Shown: positions 36,801 to 49,880, numbered from the stretch's first letter. The stretch is 64,000 bases of DNA from Apteryx mantelli (GCF_036417845.1 NC_089978.1:88654007-88718006); one strand, 5' to 3'. The notes: a model not told the origin generated them from the sequence alone. Numbers and translations: made by a program.

Positions 36801-37940
36801 GGTGTCACTGCCAGTGGCACCTGCCCAAACTGCATGTGTGCATCCCTACTATACAGTAATGATTTCAGAGTGCCTTTGAGAGATTGCTTAGAGAATAATA
36901 TAGAGAGGAATGCTAAAATCTCTGCCTCTGTATGACTCTGGTTGCTACACAACTTCATATTTTCATCACCTTTAAGGAAGTTTTACATTTTCTGTGGAAC
37001 CTAGAAGGGGAAAAATCCCAGCCTGTTTCCTTCAGATGGAGAAGTCCAAGCTCCATGGATACTGTTGTTATAATACAGCTTCATAACTCTGTAGTGGGAC
37101 TCTAGGTTCCCTTTGAAGGCAGATCTTTGACAAGAAAGTTAGGCTGTTTTGGAAGCTCTACAATGATATCAGGAAAAGTACAGAGTGGTTTCACTCTTGC
37201 TAAATAGTCCCCTAGGTCTCACTGCCAGAACTTGCATCTCATAGTGAGCTTAAATTATCTAATGTGAATATATACAACATCTTCAGTTGGGTCAAGGTTT
37301 TGTAGGTGACCTCAAATTCAACCTCTAAGGAAATGCAAATGTGCAAGGTATTATGCAAGAAAATATATCTGAAGATCTTATAATCAATCAAGAGGCTGTA
37401 GGAGAGGGCAAATGGTAAAAAAAGAGCTGAGACGGAGCATGAATGGTAAAAAATACTTCCAGTGATACCAAATAATTTGAAAAAGAAAATTTAAAAGACT
37501 TGGCAACGTTCAGAATTGTTATGTATCTCACTTCTTTAATTTTAGTTTTCCTTACATTTCTGAGGATCTAGAAAATGTATGAAAGTGAACACTACTTAAA
37601 AACATACTTCTTACTAGCTGCTTAAGGTATGCATGCTGCATTCTCTAACTGATATATTCGTCAAATGGTGGCAATTAATTTCCGGGAGAATCTAATTTTG
37701 TGTGCTACGTGACCACATCTGAATTTGACCCAGAGCAGAGGCAACACTAAACAGCTCTTTCCTGACTCCTCATTCTCTTTGTACTGCAGAGACATTTATA
37801 GGGGCAGGAGGCCCATGAAAGCGCATAGCAGTCAGGCAACGGAAGAATCAGAATAGTTACAGAGACCAGACAGTTAATGATACGGCTGAATAATTTATAG
37901 CAGTGCTCTGCTCCCCACCCCTGGTACTCAGGAGGGCTGA
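33856..37940. other. intergenic DNA without supported genes
   Basis: Nothing coding is supported; the longest frame (36539-36958, minus, 139 codons) shows no recognisable motif and lies in a mildly GC-raised patch at about 36,540-36,830. The remainder is AT-rich unique DNA. Confidence 0.65.
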
Positions 37941-37959
37941 ATTACAAAGAGCTCCTTTA

Positions 37960-38170
37960 TGAGGGACTCAGGAGGCCGGGCGATCCCACGCGGCATCCCC
38001 CGCTGAAACAGCGGTATCGCTACCAGACCAAATCCAGCTTCAAAGAGAGGGGTGGCCGGGAGAAGGCGGCGCAGCGGGGCTCCTGCTCCCGCGCAGCGAG
38101 CGGCAGAGGGGCTCTCTGCCCCCAGCGCTAGCGGAGGTGGCAGCCTCCTCGGCTCTCTCGTCCTTTCCAT
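37960..38170. promoter_or_regulatory. short orphan CpG cluster
   Basis: About 19 CpG dinucleotides occur within roughly 210 bases, while the flanks are AT-rich. Frames on both strands are open for 65-128 codons because of the GC content, with no recognised product. It resembles the patch at 28,215 and could be an unannotated promoter, an enhancer or a GC-rich insertion. It ends about 170 bases before the SINE relic. Confidence 0.45.
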
Positions 38171-38339
38171 CCTCAAGCAAATCACTGCATCTTTCTGGCG
38201 ATATCAGTATTTTGTCTGGTTTCTCACTACCCAAAATCCCATGGGATAAAAATAACCAGAGTGTTGTAGTACAGCCTTTTAGAAGCATCTCTGAGCACTG
38301 CAGGCTTTCTTTTTGAAATGTGCAAGAGCGAAAAGAGTC

Positions 38340-38605
38340 TTGCCAGATTGAGAGCCAGGACATGGGGGTTCCCAGCTGTGTGATCTGGACAGGTTGCTTA
38401 GCCTTTGTGTGCCATGTTTTCCACATCCGCCAGAAGAGGATTATACAAATTTCAGAGGAATATTATACTAAATAATAATAATATAGTATATAGTATATAG
38501 TATATATATTATATTCCAATCTCAACCATTCTGTGATTATACATTTTCATGTTTTAATACTTGTACTACCTGAAACCACTGAATGACAAATGCTACATGA
38601 ATCTG
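38340..38605 (+). mobile_element. MIR/CORE-SINE-like relic
   Basis: The segment around 38,374-38,446 reads AGCTGTGTGATCTGGACAGG, then TTGCTTAGCC, then a degraded 'gtgcctcagtttcc' box, then 'aagaggattata'. This follows the order of the MIR/CORE-SINE central region (agctgtgtgaccttgggcaa, gttacttaacct, and so on). A tail-like match ('ctgaatgacaaatgctacatgaa', compare 'tgatgaaaagtgctatataa' of reptile copies) lies at about 38,578-38,600, after an inserted or expanded AT microsatellite. Ends are approximate. Confidence 0.7.
38470..38512. repeat. AT-rich microsatellite (TATAGTA-like)
   Basis: AATAATAAT followed by repeated TATAGTA and TATATA units. It interrupts the SINE relic, where the 'ggataataat' motif of such SINEs commonly seeds repeats. 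Confidence 0.85.
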
Positions 38606-41600
38606 AAGACAGTGACAGGAGGTTGTATCAAACCCCAGGATAAGAAGAATGAAAAAACTTTTAAAGGCTAATTCCAAATATGTACGCGTGCATGCATGTA
38701 AAAAAGGAAAAACTCAACATGCTCAAGCCATTGATGTAATTCTAGAGAGCTGATGGGAATTAACCGAGTTATTCATATGAATCCTAGGAAGCAATAAAGA
38801 CCGGAAACAGTTAAATGAGTCTGCCTGCTCCATTCTGTGGCAGAAACATAAACTACATGCTCTCTGCATTCAAATGTCATGTTAAAAGATTTGGTGCATA
38901 AATTTGGATCTATAGTTATGGAAAAATCCTTCTGCAGTACAGGAATTTTAATTCACCAGTCAGTTCTTTCCCAACATATTACTGAACCCTCCCCCTCAAA
39001 CTTCCCCCACTACCAACTTCATCTTGAAAATATGATTAATAAATTCCAATTTTATGAAACTTTTAACTATTGTAAACTATTATGGTTTGGGATGGAAATG
39101 TACACAATCTTTTTTTGCAGTCTGACATAATTTTCTCTGATGCTTTGAGCTCCTCTAAGTAGCCACTTGACAACAAATTATAATACACTTGACTTCATAT
39201 ATAAAGAATGAATAGCTTGAGATAATTGAAGCTTTATTCAAAATGAGAGAAGTGCACTGGATTAATATCAGTGGAAAACTAATCTTTGAAATAATCCAAT
39301 ATCTTTTTATCCTAAATGTTTTCTTTTCTTTTTATTTTCTAAAAACAATAAATAATACAAAACATTATTGTTATACTTTGGTATTTGCACAATGCTTCAA
39401 ACTGTGGTTTTGTGTCAAAGCTGTTGCTTTAGAAAGACCCAATCTGACTGACAGAGATTTCTGATGCCTATGACGAAACTAACTAATTGACTTTTAGGAG
39501 AAAAAGAGCAGAACAATTTATCCTAGTACTATAAATCTTTTTCTGGGCAGAAAGGTCATGATGACAAAGTTGCAAAACTGAAAAATGATATAACTTTCAA
39601 AAAACATGAAAAGCCACATTGTTCTTGTCTATGCCAAGCTTGTGCCAAAGATTAGACTGAAAGAAAACTCAAGACACTTGAAATTAATAGTCGGTGACGA
39701 ACAGTGAGGCTTCTGCTCTCTGTTCACGTAAAAGGGTGTTTTGGGGACAGTAAGACCACTGAAGTCAGAACACCAGATTCCACCTTCCATAAACCTAGTG
39801 CTCACTTGCGTGGTGCTTTGAAGTTAATGGAGTTATTCTGGAGTTAATTGGGTTTATCTCAGAGGAAAATTTGACCCACTAGAATGACTGCTAACACAAA
39901 AGGCTTTGGAATCAGGCCTGTATTGCTGGTCAGAGAGATTAATTGCAGCGAGGAAAAAGACCTTTTAAAAAGAAAGAAGGACAGAAGGCTGATGCAGAGG
40001 AAACTTGCCCACCCTTTTGAATTGGCAACTGTATCACACAATATGATGGGAATGGGATGCAATCAGCACTGCTCTCCTCTGGTTCCAACCAAATATTTCC
40101 TTAGTCTCTCGTCACAAAAGCGAAGTGTATAAAATAGGATGAATGAAAGAGAACAATCTAGGTGGTTAATGCAGGTTGCCATCTGCGTCGATGTGGGATC
40201 ATGGTTACAGAGATCAGACTTAGTTAGTCATATCTGGTGCCCAAAACTTATATGTGCAGCTTAGCTAAAAAAAGCAGAACTGGAAAATACATTTTATTAC
40301 ATGTGGTTTAAAAATCTCTCCAAGTTAAGAGATCACATCAATTCCTTTCTCTAGCTTCTCATAGTAACATGGGATCAATTAGTCAAAATAATATTTATGA
40401 CCTCAAACCAAGAATAATGCCATCCGCTATACCCTAAATTCCTTCTACTGTTATTGTGTGCATTTGCATAGTAATTGCATTTACAGTACAGTATGCAAGC
40501 TCATATAAATTGCCCCTCAAAAAATTAATCCCTAAGACTTTTATATCCTTCAGATATATACATATTAAAAAGCAAGGTTTTACCTTTCACATACTGACTC
40601 CTTCAGTAAATGATCACTGTGTAACCCATTGAGTTTCTCTATGGTTATTGGCAGCCATAAGGAAGATTTCTTGCACTAACAATAAGACAGGTGCCATGGA
40701 AATTGGGATACATTCATGTTGGTTTATACATTTGTGAGAAATTTAGCCTGTAATTATGGGAGACGGTTATGGTAATTTTCTGTAGAGTGCAGAAGGACGT
40801 GTCAGATACAAAACCTGCTCAACATTTTTGCTTTTTTAGCTGTTACTTTTTTCTTTTTTGCACTGAAAGAAAAAAATGGGCATATGGCAATTTTTCAAAT
40901 CTGTCATACTGAATTCATTTTAGATTCGTGGTGAGCATGACCAGCATGGAATACAGTTCCTCTTGGTATGAACTATGGACAAGGGCCACACTCTTGGTTG
41001 TCTAAGGCATATTGTGTGCTATTGCTCAGGAAATACTGCTGCTGGCTGCCAAAGCTCTTTCAAGCAAACAAAGTTGCATCATGGTCATTCAGGCTCTTTC
41101 TTTTGAAATAATCCCTGAAGGCTGGAGAGGCACCTGCACCTCCTGCTCTACAGACTTCACCTGCAAAATCACACAAGCAGCTTTCCTCTTCTGCTCACAT
41201 CCCGAGTATAACTGGTAGTGCACTACAGCCACTGCCTGGACCTGAGCACCTGCAGTGTGAAGGTGACATAGCCCTACTTATGCTTCATAATACTGCATTA
41301 AAATGGTGTCACTTCCTAGCTACCCCAGCCCCTAGGTGGATTCAGTCCTGAGGTGAAGAGTTTATCTAAACCTAAATGTGAGTAATAGAGTGGGGGATAT
41401 GAGAAAATGTGGGATTTTACTGGGCGACTCAGGCCAATGAAGACTTTTGTCCCTCCCAGCAGGGTTGGCTGTCACAGAGTGGGGCCCATGTCAAACAGTC
41501 AGATCTGGTTGGGCAGCCATGGAGCTCCTGTAACTAGGCTGTAGTTAAACTTTCATGTGGTCCTGAAATGTTACCTTCAGATAAGAGAACAGGAAGGTTT

Positions 41601-42150
41601 CTAGCTCTGGATCATTGTAGACTTCTCATGTCTATTGGGTTTTCCAGTAGTCAAAACTGGCAGAAAAATTGAGCAGGAGACCTAGTCCATTGCTGCCATA
41701 TGCCAGCTTAGTTCAGAGCATTGCTGACTTTCAGATTTGACAGATGCAATCCAGTGAATTTAGAAACAACCTCAGCTCCAGAGGAAAATGTAAAATTCAG
41801 ACTGGTTCAAGGGACTGCAGCTGACCTGCAAAGAAAGGAAAAGGATACAAATAAATCACCCCGGTACTTCCAGACTCTGGTCTGACCTTCCGCGCTCCTA
41901 GTAGACTCATTCCAGACTATCTGCAGAATCACCTAATTCTAGAAAGCCATGAAACCACATTTGCACAATAGGAATTTGTATCAGTGTAATGCATTATGCA
42001 AGCTCTGATACAAAGCTGTGCACAGGTGTAAAGCAGGTATGAATTTTGATGCAGTTGCACATTGGGTATGTAGCAGTGTACACTGCAGCAGTGTAAACAT
42101 TAATATGCACCTGTACTACTTACCTACAGCTAAAAAGCTGTTTGAGCAAA
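38606..42150. other. intergenic DNA without supported genes
   Basis: No coding signal. A worn amniote repeat is at about 39,818-39,876. The region 41,960-42,110 contains a 14-base perfect palindrome, GCAGTGTACACTGC (42,073-42,086), within partly self-complementary sequence that may be a degraded DNA-transposon remnant. Confidence 0.6.
39818..39876. repeat. old dispersed amniote repeat relic
   Basis: Reads 'gaagttaatggagttattct' and ends 'aaaatttgaccca', close to the widespread reptile/bird sequence 'gaagtcaatggagttac...agaatttggccca'. Family assignment would need a repeat library. Confidence 0.45.
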
Positions 42151-42157
42151 TCTGGAT

Positions 42158-42300
42158 ATGCTAGTGCCAAGTTCTCCAGTACGAGAGGAAAGCTTTCTTT
42201 GGAACTCCCTCCTTCAAGAGATTAAAAGAGCCACGGATATTGATGCCCTCCGGCTAAAATGCGCAGCTATTCTCTGTCATTGCTTTCTCACAGTAATAAC
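42158..42300 (+). mobile_element. LINE (L2/CR1-type) reverse-transcriptase tail relic
   Basis: The + frame from 42158 includes SFLWNSLLQEIKRATDID followed by ALRLKC. This matches the C-terminal signature of L2/CR1-clade ORF2 proteins, 'LWNsLPxeIrxaxsxxxFrxxLK'. Only this terminal piece remains, and upstream sequence gives no continuous reverse-transcriptase frame. It is followed by an AATAATAAT-rich stretch, plausible as the degraded 3' end. It is a dead fragment. Confidence 0.6.
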
Positions 42301-45300
42301 CTTAATAATAATAATTAAACTAGATGAGTTATGTGTCTTCTCCTCCTGCCTGTATTGAGCAAGAAGAGAACCAAAGATCGATATTAATTAGATTATGTAG
42401 TAGACTCATTTAATTCTCTAAAATGCTCAGGATACTACAGAAAAGAGCACAATAGAAATGGAAGATTAGATTAGATAGGTGTGATATCCAGCTGTCACTG
42501 GGATTCATAGAGTCTTTAATATTGGGATGTTTAGAGGATTCTGAAATGATGCTGTGGCTTGCATTTTTGCTGAGCAATTATTCAAACAACACTTGAGAGC
42601 TTTGCCAAAGTTTCCATTCTGTGACTCCTATTTCCTGATTTCCCTGTACTCATCTTTGCCAAACACAGACAAAACTTCAGGAGATCACAAAACTGGGGCA
42701 GCATTTATGGTTAACAATAATCTGTCTGGGCAGGAGGGTGACCAACTTTCAGGGGGGAATTTGAGGTTCTAGCTACAGGCAGCTAACAAATGAAGGAAAA
42801 TGGTTTTATTCATAACATGATATTGATGATTTGTCCTCATTCTCCTACTTTGTGAGACACAGGTGTGTAGGGGTACCTTGTGGGAAAGTGAAATGTTGTG
42901 ATACTTCTAGTCGATCATAAACTGCTTCTCTGAGACATTGCTTAGGTCAACTCCTAAGGTCACCTCCAGGGTGCCCCGGGTTCTCATTTGGGGCTTACGA
43001 CACCTTCAGGGCACCCCTGCGTGCTGGTTGCTCAAGGGTAAGTATTGGGGGACTTGCTGGAGACTCTCTGGGCTCCTGTGCAGCCCTGGTTTCACTGCTA
43101 TGGGGAATGGATGCTGCGTGTCCGAGTGTAGTGGTGATACTTAAACTAGAGTACAGCAGAGTGCAAACGAAGGCTTGGAGAGCAATGCCAGAGCCAGTGA
43201 CATAAATGTAGGCTCTGGGGTTATACCCACAGTAGTAAATTTATCAAGGTATTGCGGTATTTCCAGGCATGAGAGTGCTTATACTACCAATTGTTCAAAT
43301 GTTCCCTGGTATATTTCTGGGCTATGCTAACATCTCCCAGATAATCCCCAAGCGTGATTTGGGCAGTAGTATGGCCAGTGACCATTCAAAATAGGCAGGC
43401 TGCTTGCAGCTACTTGGTTTTGGAGGTTAAGAGTATTTAATACCGTGGACGTGAGCCATTCTATACTAGCTGAGACCAGTGCTAGAGAACAAGCCCAGGC
43501 ACATTTCATTCAGTAGCCCTAGTTCACCAAGGAACAAGAAAAATAGCAACAAAAGGGCTTTTGTTTAACACCTAATCCAGGCGTGTTTTGTGAGGAGCTT
43601 TCTTGATTCTCTAATTAATTAAAGTTATTTTGACTCCTTCTCAATAGCTTCATTCTTGCTGACTCACTTTAGGTATTTCTAGTCTATCCCTTCCAAATCT
43701 GTCTGTCTTAAAATCTTTTTCTTTTAAAATCTGTCCATGTTTTGGATCTCTTGGCTTTAATGATAATATAATCACATTTTCTCCCTTATTCTCTCTCAGT
43801 TTCAATACTCTTCCATTATATCCTCAGTTCACTGGTTTCTCACTCTTTTTTTTGACATTGTTTTAAAGCTCCTCACTCTCAATTACAACTGTATCTACAG
43901 ACTGATCCATATGTGGATCAATTCTCTTATGCTCATTTTTCCCCATTTCTTCTGATATTCTGTTCTGATTATTTTACTGCTTCTTGTAGCATATGCCCTT
44001 TCTTTCTGCTTCATGCCTTTATATAATGCTACCATTTCACCTTGTTCTATCATTTCTTTCTATATTAAGTTCCCTTTTCTTCATTATTACAATTCTTTGA
44101 CACTAGCAGAGTTCCTTTCTTTGCAAAATTATTCCTCATACTTCCCTTTCATAAATCAATACTTTTCATCAATCAATACTGTCTTACCTTATGTTTCTTA
44201 TGCTTAAATCAGGTCCAGCTGTAAATAGTAAAATAAATAAATAAGTAAATAGTAGTACAAAAAGAAAGTTAATGACATGACAGTATTGAAAACTCCAAAC
44301 TATGGCATTGCTGTGATATCTGACCACTTTACATATTTAAGTAAGCCTAACACATACTCTGTGTTAGGATTGATATGCAGGCATTGATCTGACCATAAGC
44401 CTCCCTAAATCTCCTTTGCTTTCAATAGCACACCATATGGACGGACCTTTAGGTCTATGCACTGTCCCAGTATAGCTCCAGGGAAAAGGTAGGGATTGGA
44501 TAGGGCAACTCAGAGGTCTGGGATCTTAGGTTGAAGATTGCTCACACTGTAAGTATGAAGCTTTGCATAAGTGTATGAAACCTCAATTAAATTCTAATCA
44601 CAATAATATCAAGGCCCATCAGAACACATATTTAATTGTAGCATAGATATGCTGTTTTATGACAGGAATATTTGAAAATGTTTCACACATTTTTCATTTA
44701 TCTTTTTTTTGTTTCATGTGAAATATGTTTGAAAGTACTAAATGCTTCTTAAGGCTGGGAAATTCTGCACTATTTCTATAACAATAGCTTTCAGAGAAAG
44801 TTGTCAGGTATGAGAAATAAAGTAAACCTGTCAAGTTTCCCTGGTCATTTAGCAGCCACATTGTTCCTGCCCACTTCACCTAGCCAAAACTCCACAAAAG
44901 CTGACTGATATGAAGTGTCTGTAATACTGAAAGATTTATACTCTCTTTCATTTATTCAGGATAAATACTGTCCATGCTGTATAGAACTCATATAGTATGA
45001 ACAAAAAACATGCTACATTTAAGAGGACGTTACTAACTAGGAAGACATATGGCAATGCTTCCTGAAGTCAGAAATAAAATGTAATACTTGTGATATGGTA
45101 TGTAATACTTTCTGTACTCCACCAAATTACCAGGGAGACAGATTGTGCTTTTCTGAGTGTACTGACAAATGTCCCTTCTCATTATGGTTTTGCCCTTTTT
45201 ATATTACCATATCACTATTCTTTTTCTTTTGTACTACAGTATGCAATTTACGTGACTACATTCTTAGGCAGTTCTAAGATGTTGTTTTATTTTCAGACTG

Positions 45301-47559
45301 GCTTAGGAAATGATCTGTATTTATTATTCTTTTGATGATATAAATTCATCAGTACAAATATATACCTCAAGGGGATCCACCCATTGCATTTAGACAATCC
45401 ATCTGATCATTTCAAAGGTAATAAAATATCATTTATACCCGGGAATAAACTATGACATTTCTTTTTAATGAGGTTTCAGAGCTGGCTCTTGTTGGCAGCC
45501 ATTTTACATTTGTGATGCTAATAATGAGTGGGAACCTGATGTTAACAATTTGTAGCTGTTTGCTTTTATAATCTTTTTCTGATAGTTTTAGCACAGAAAC
45601 ACGCTTCCCTCAGGTTTCTTACTGTTTCAAGTGAGGCACTGGAGCCGCAGCAGCATAAATGCAGCCTTAGCCTAGCAAGGTAGCCAAACAAACCAAGGGC
45701 CTCCTCTAGCTTGTGCCTACAAAAAGAAAACAAGAGGGCCCACATAATATCCGTGCGTATTTATTTTCACTAAGGAACAGAAAGCTCTGTGTGAGCCTCC
45801 AGCCAGTCTTTCGAGAGGGTGGCTCTTGCTCCCCAAAATCCCCTGCATGCGCAGAGGCAAGAACTGTCCCTTCTGGACTGCAGGAAGCATCCGGCTTTCC
45901 TCCAGGGCTGGGCTGCTGTGAAGTTGCCCCCCAAACCAGTCTTTCATTCCGTGACGCCGAGCGAGAGCCATGGCAAGCTACCATGGCAGTCCACGGAGCT
46001 TCCAAGCAGATCCTCCAAAATTTGGGACTGAGAGGAAACACGTTTACAGCTCCGTGGTTCTAGTCTGTGATCATCAAACTGCTGCCTCCAGCCCATAACC
46101 CAGTTTTGGTTCTTGATTTTGTCATAGGTTACTCAAAACTGGTGTAGCCTGAATGACTACCCCTCGTGCAGGATTTCAGGAACAAACTGTGCAAGCTCAT
46201 AACTTTAAAGAGGATGTGAGACTTTGAGGTGACTGAACCAGGTCCTTTTCTCCACAAACTCCACATGGTGCCCAGACCTTTGCTTTGGGGCAGTTTTGTG
46301 AGTTCACACCTAAAAAGCAGATGTGCTGACATCCCACAGCATAGCTGGGCACGGCCTGGCTTATTGTCAAAATTCCTCCTTGGTTTGAGATGTGCGCTCA
46401 AATCCTGGAGCTAAACCTCCTTGATGTCATGTTCACCTCAGCTGGGAGCAACTGTCAGATGCAGACAGAAATACAAATGAATCCGTAATATTGACATGAA
46501 TTTCTGTTCTTTTCAGTGACAAAATGAACCAGCCATTTTACTCCATATGGGAGGAAATGAGAAATGGATACAGTTTAGTATGAATAAGAGAAATGATCAG
46601 AGAAAAGATAATTCCCCTCACCACAGGAAACCCTGGTTGAAATTCTTTGGCTAGTGTTAAAGTAAGAGGACAAGTCAGAAGATGAGGGTGGTCCCTCCTG
46701 ATCTTAAAAATCTATTAAGTCTTAGTGTTTCCATATAAATCTGGGGAAAGAGGAAGTCTCAGCAGGCAATTACTTGAGTCCACTGTTTAAGAAAGGCAAT
46801 AGGACTCAAATTGTATACAGAACAGCTGCTGCTGCTTCTTCTTCTTCTTTTTTTTTAAATGAAGAAACCTAATTAAAATGATAGGAATTTCCTGGGGAAA
46901 TTCTCAGCCTGTTCATTTTGTAAGATCCTTTGTATTATAAAAGGTGTTTGAAGTCCTTGAATTTTTACCCTTTAGCCACCTTTAATCTAATTTCTAATCT
47001 CTTAATGGCCTTAATTGAGTTCTGAATACTTTAAATTATTAAACATCTTTGGGGATTATGATTTTTCTTTCTGATTATACAAAAACAACATCAGTTTCAC
47101 AAAAAAACCATATTTATGTCAAATTAAATCATCAGGGAGGTAAGGCATATACTTGAAGGGCAAGACATTTGTCTTGGAAATACTATTTTAAAATACTTGT
47201 GCTTTCAAGGAGGTTGATGGAGATGATTGGTGAGAAATGAGGAAGTAAAGAGATATAGACATAGTCCCCAAATTAAGTGTCATTGTTTTTTGACCTCTTT
47301 ATTGTGTGGATAGATTCTGCCAATCAACATGCAGTGACAGCTAACTGCAAGGACTGAGCAGCTGCTTATTACGAAAATAGGACATACAGATCCAGTTCAG
47401 CACACATCGGAAAGTTGCCTACTCCTCTCTGCTACAAGTGATCTCCTTTCCACAGGGACGCGGCACCCCATCATGTGTGTGCTTCCGTGCAGCTGCAGTG
47501 CCAAGTAAAACAGGTCAGCAGGGGTTTATGCTAATTTCTGCCTGCGTCCTCAAATCCCA
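42301..47559. other. intergenic DNA without supported genes
   Basis: No coding signal. A GC-raised patch at about 45,620-46,060 has overlapping frames up to 116 codons on both strands, none recognised; part of it (from 46,050, 'gttctagtctgtgatcatca') may be an old repeat. The interval 43,600-44,200 is strikingly pyrimidine-rich on the + strand. A (GCT)/(CTT) tract lies at 46,825-46,856. Confidence 0.6.
46825..46856. repeat. (GCT)n-(CTT)n-T tract
   Basis: A compound microsatellite: four GCT units, then CTT units grading into a T run. Confidence 0.9.
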
Positions 47560-48165
47560 ATGAGGGATCCCGGGCAATGGTGGATTTCTTCATGCAGCAC
47601 CTACCCCTGATGCTCTGGAGTCCCCCTTCTCTCCCAGAGCTCCAGTCTCTTCAGACTCACCTATCACCCAAGCTTCATGGTGCCACCAAAGCCTCCAGGT
47701 CTTGCCCCCCAGCTCCTCCTCTCCCATCCCCCAGTAGTGCTCATCTCGCTACCTGCTGTCCACAGAGCCCCAAATGTGCTTTTCGCAGATGGCTTAAAAT
47801 CTCACTCTATCTAAGCCCTCTTGCTCCTCCAAATGTCTCCAACCTGTCCTGCCTCAGAGGCTTGCTACCTGGTGCACCTCTTGCTCTGTCTCCCTGGGGA
47901 GCACTGCTGTGGCTGCCACCACCAGCCTCCCTCCCTCCTCCTCCTCCTCTGCATGCCTATGGCCCCCTGGCACCACAACTATTTAGCATTATCCCCCACT
48001 GTCATTCCCACTTCTCCTTGGACAACGCCTGCCCTGGCAAGAACAGCAAACCTTGCATTTGGTAGAAATCAGCTCAGACAAGACTGTGAAAGCAAAAAGA
48101 CTCTGGAGAAAAGCGGACAGATGGCAGTCCTCCTTGGTAAGGAACAAATCCAGTGTCTTTATTCA
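47560..48165. other. C-rich block, possible mobile-element fragment
   Basis: Strongly C-biased on the + strand, with (CCT)n at about 47,932-47,952. Two overlapping + frames are open: 47577-48065 with 162 codons, Pro/Leu/Ser-rich, and 47821-48270 with 149 codons. Neither resembles a known protein. On the minus strand an AATAAAG lies at 48,157-48,163, directly before the block as read on that strand, so a minus-oriented LTR or retro-element end is conceivable. No terminal repeats or target duplication were found. Confidence 0.3.
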
Positions 48166-48414
48166 AGGAGAGTAGCAACTTGCTTTACACATTGTCCCAA
48201 GGGGTGGAATAAAATACTGTCTAATAATCTGGGTACCAGATCCAAACCAGATACTTGCAGTGTGTGCTGAGAACTATGGATGGACGAGGTCAGTTCTTAT
48301 CAAATGGGGAAACAAGCCCCCCAAAATGTGTGCCTTGTAAAAATCAGGAATTTATTTCCTATCAAAACACAAATAAGCTTTTTTGACTTGAAATAAATAA
48401 TAGGTTTTTCAGCT

Positions 48415-48445
<31 letters not shown>
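48415..48445. repeat. (TTG)10 microsatellite
   Basis: Ten uninterrupted TTG units (equivalent to CAA on the other strand). Perfect repeats of this length are usually length-polymorphic. Confidence 0.97.
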
Positions 48446-49803
48446 ATCCAAGTGGTCTTATTAGATCCCAGTGTTAATTACTGTTAGTTTTCCACTTGTT
48501 TTCATCATCCTTCCCCTAGAATGATTTGTTTTTATGGCTAGCACCTGAAATAATATCTTTCAAAAGATGAATTCCTTTCCCTGAGTTCAGGGCAGGATTT
48601 CAACTTATCATTACTGAGATTTTGCATGTTTTTTAGAGACTCTAGCAGAAGATCCGTGATGTTTCTTGGAAATCCAGGGGTATGCTCATATCTACCACTT
48701 GTAGCCACCGTAGAGTCTGGCTTCATGTAAATAAAACCAATGCTTACTCTTACCTTTTGCTTTTTGTTGCTTCATTCCAGCTAGACAAAAACATAAAATG
48801 GAGATACAAAAAGTGGAGAATAACTTCTGTTCTCTGCATAAAAGCTGAGGGCGTGTAAAGGTTCACTTATCAGGGGTGCTCAACATGTGCTGGAGCTTGG
48901 ATCTAACCCTGCCACCGTTATTCAGGCTGAGTAGTGCTCTGCTCCGGGAGCTGTCTTATTGATTAAATAGAGACAAAAAGCATATTAACACTATTTGGAC
49001 AATTTGTATTGCAGTAACAGCCATGATTTCCAGTCATTAAGCAGGACTCTAGGGAGTTTTGGTTTTGGCAGTGTACCATTGTCAAACAAGAGGGCAGCCT
49101 CTTCTCCCGTGAGCTCACAGGCTCATCCAGGAAGCCCAAACTTATTCCTTGGGGCTGGCAGCTGTCCATGTCCATGGATGTGTGGAGAACTGAGGTCAAA
49201 GTAGAAAAGTCTTCTGGGTTCAGGCTTGTACTTCAGGTTTAAACTCATTCCCGTTCTTTTGATTTTTCTTTGAATATTGGATTTTACTATGTATCTACTT
49301 TTACACTTACTACATAATAAATGGAGGGTTATCTAATAGAGACATGTAAGTAAATATATAATTAGAATAAAAAAAACACAGTAATTTTTAATGCATTATA
49401 TGTACCAGAGTAATTATAAAACATTAGTTAGGACATAACTCTGCCATTCAGTGTCTGTGCAGAAGCCTGTCCCATATGCTTTACATAAAAGGCCTGACTC
49501 ATGCAGGTGTGACTGCAAGATGAGGGCTACTAAACAGAAAGATGAAAACATCTGAAAGACTTTGGTTAAGGCATTTTGTCTGAGACACTCTAGTTTAAGA
49601 AGGTTAGCATGAAAAGTCATTCAGCTCTTCTTTTGACTTCTTACCCTAGAAAGAGAGAACAATAATAAAATCAGGCAGCAATAAATTTAGAGCAAATTAA
49701 AAAAAAACCTTTTAGGTAGCACATGTCCTGACTATAGAATTCATTTCTGTAATAGGTCATCAAGTTAAATGCTATGGCTGGATAATTTTATGATTGCTCA
49801 TAA

Positions 49804-49880
49804 TGGGCCAAATCCTCCTCACTTTAGCCAAGCCAACACTCTTCAGCAAGATTGAAATAAGAATATTTGCACAAGTAAAA
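49804..49880. repeat. old dispersed amniote repeat relic
   Basis: Starts GGGCCAAATCCTCCTCAC, the typical edge of the same dispersed family as the relic near 39,818, then degrades. Assigned by memory of the pattern, not by a library search. Confidence 0.45.
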
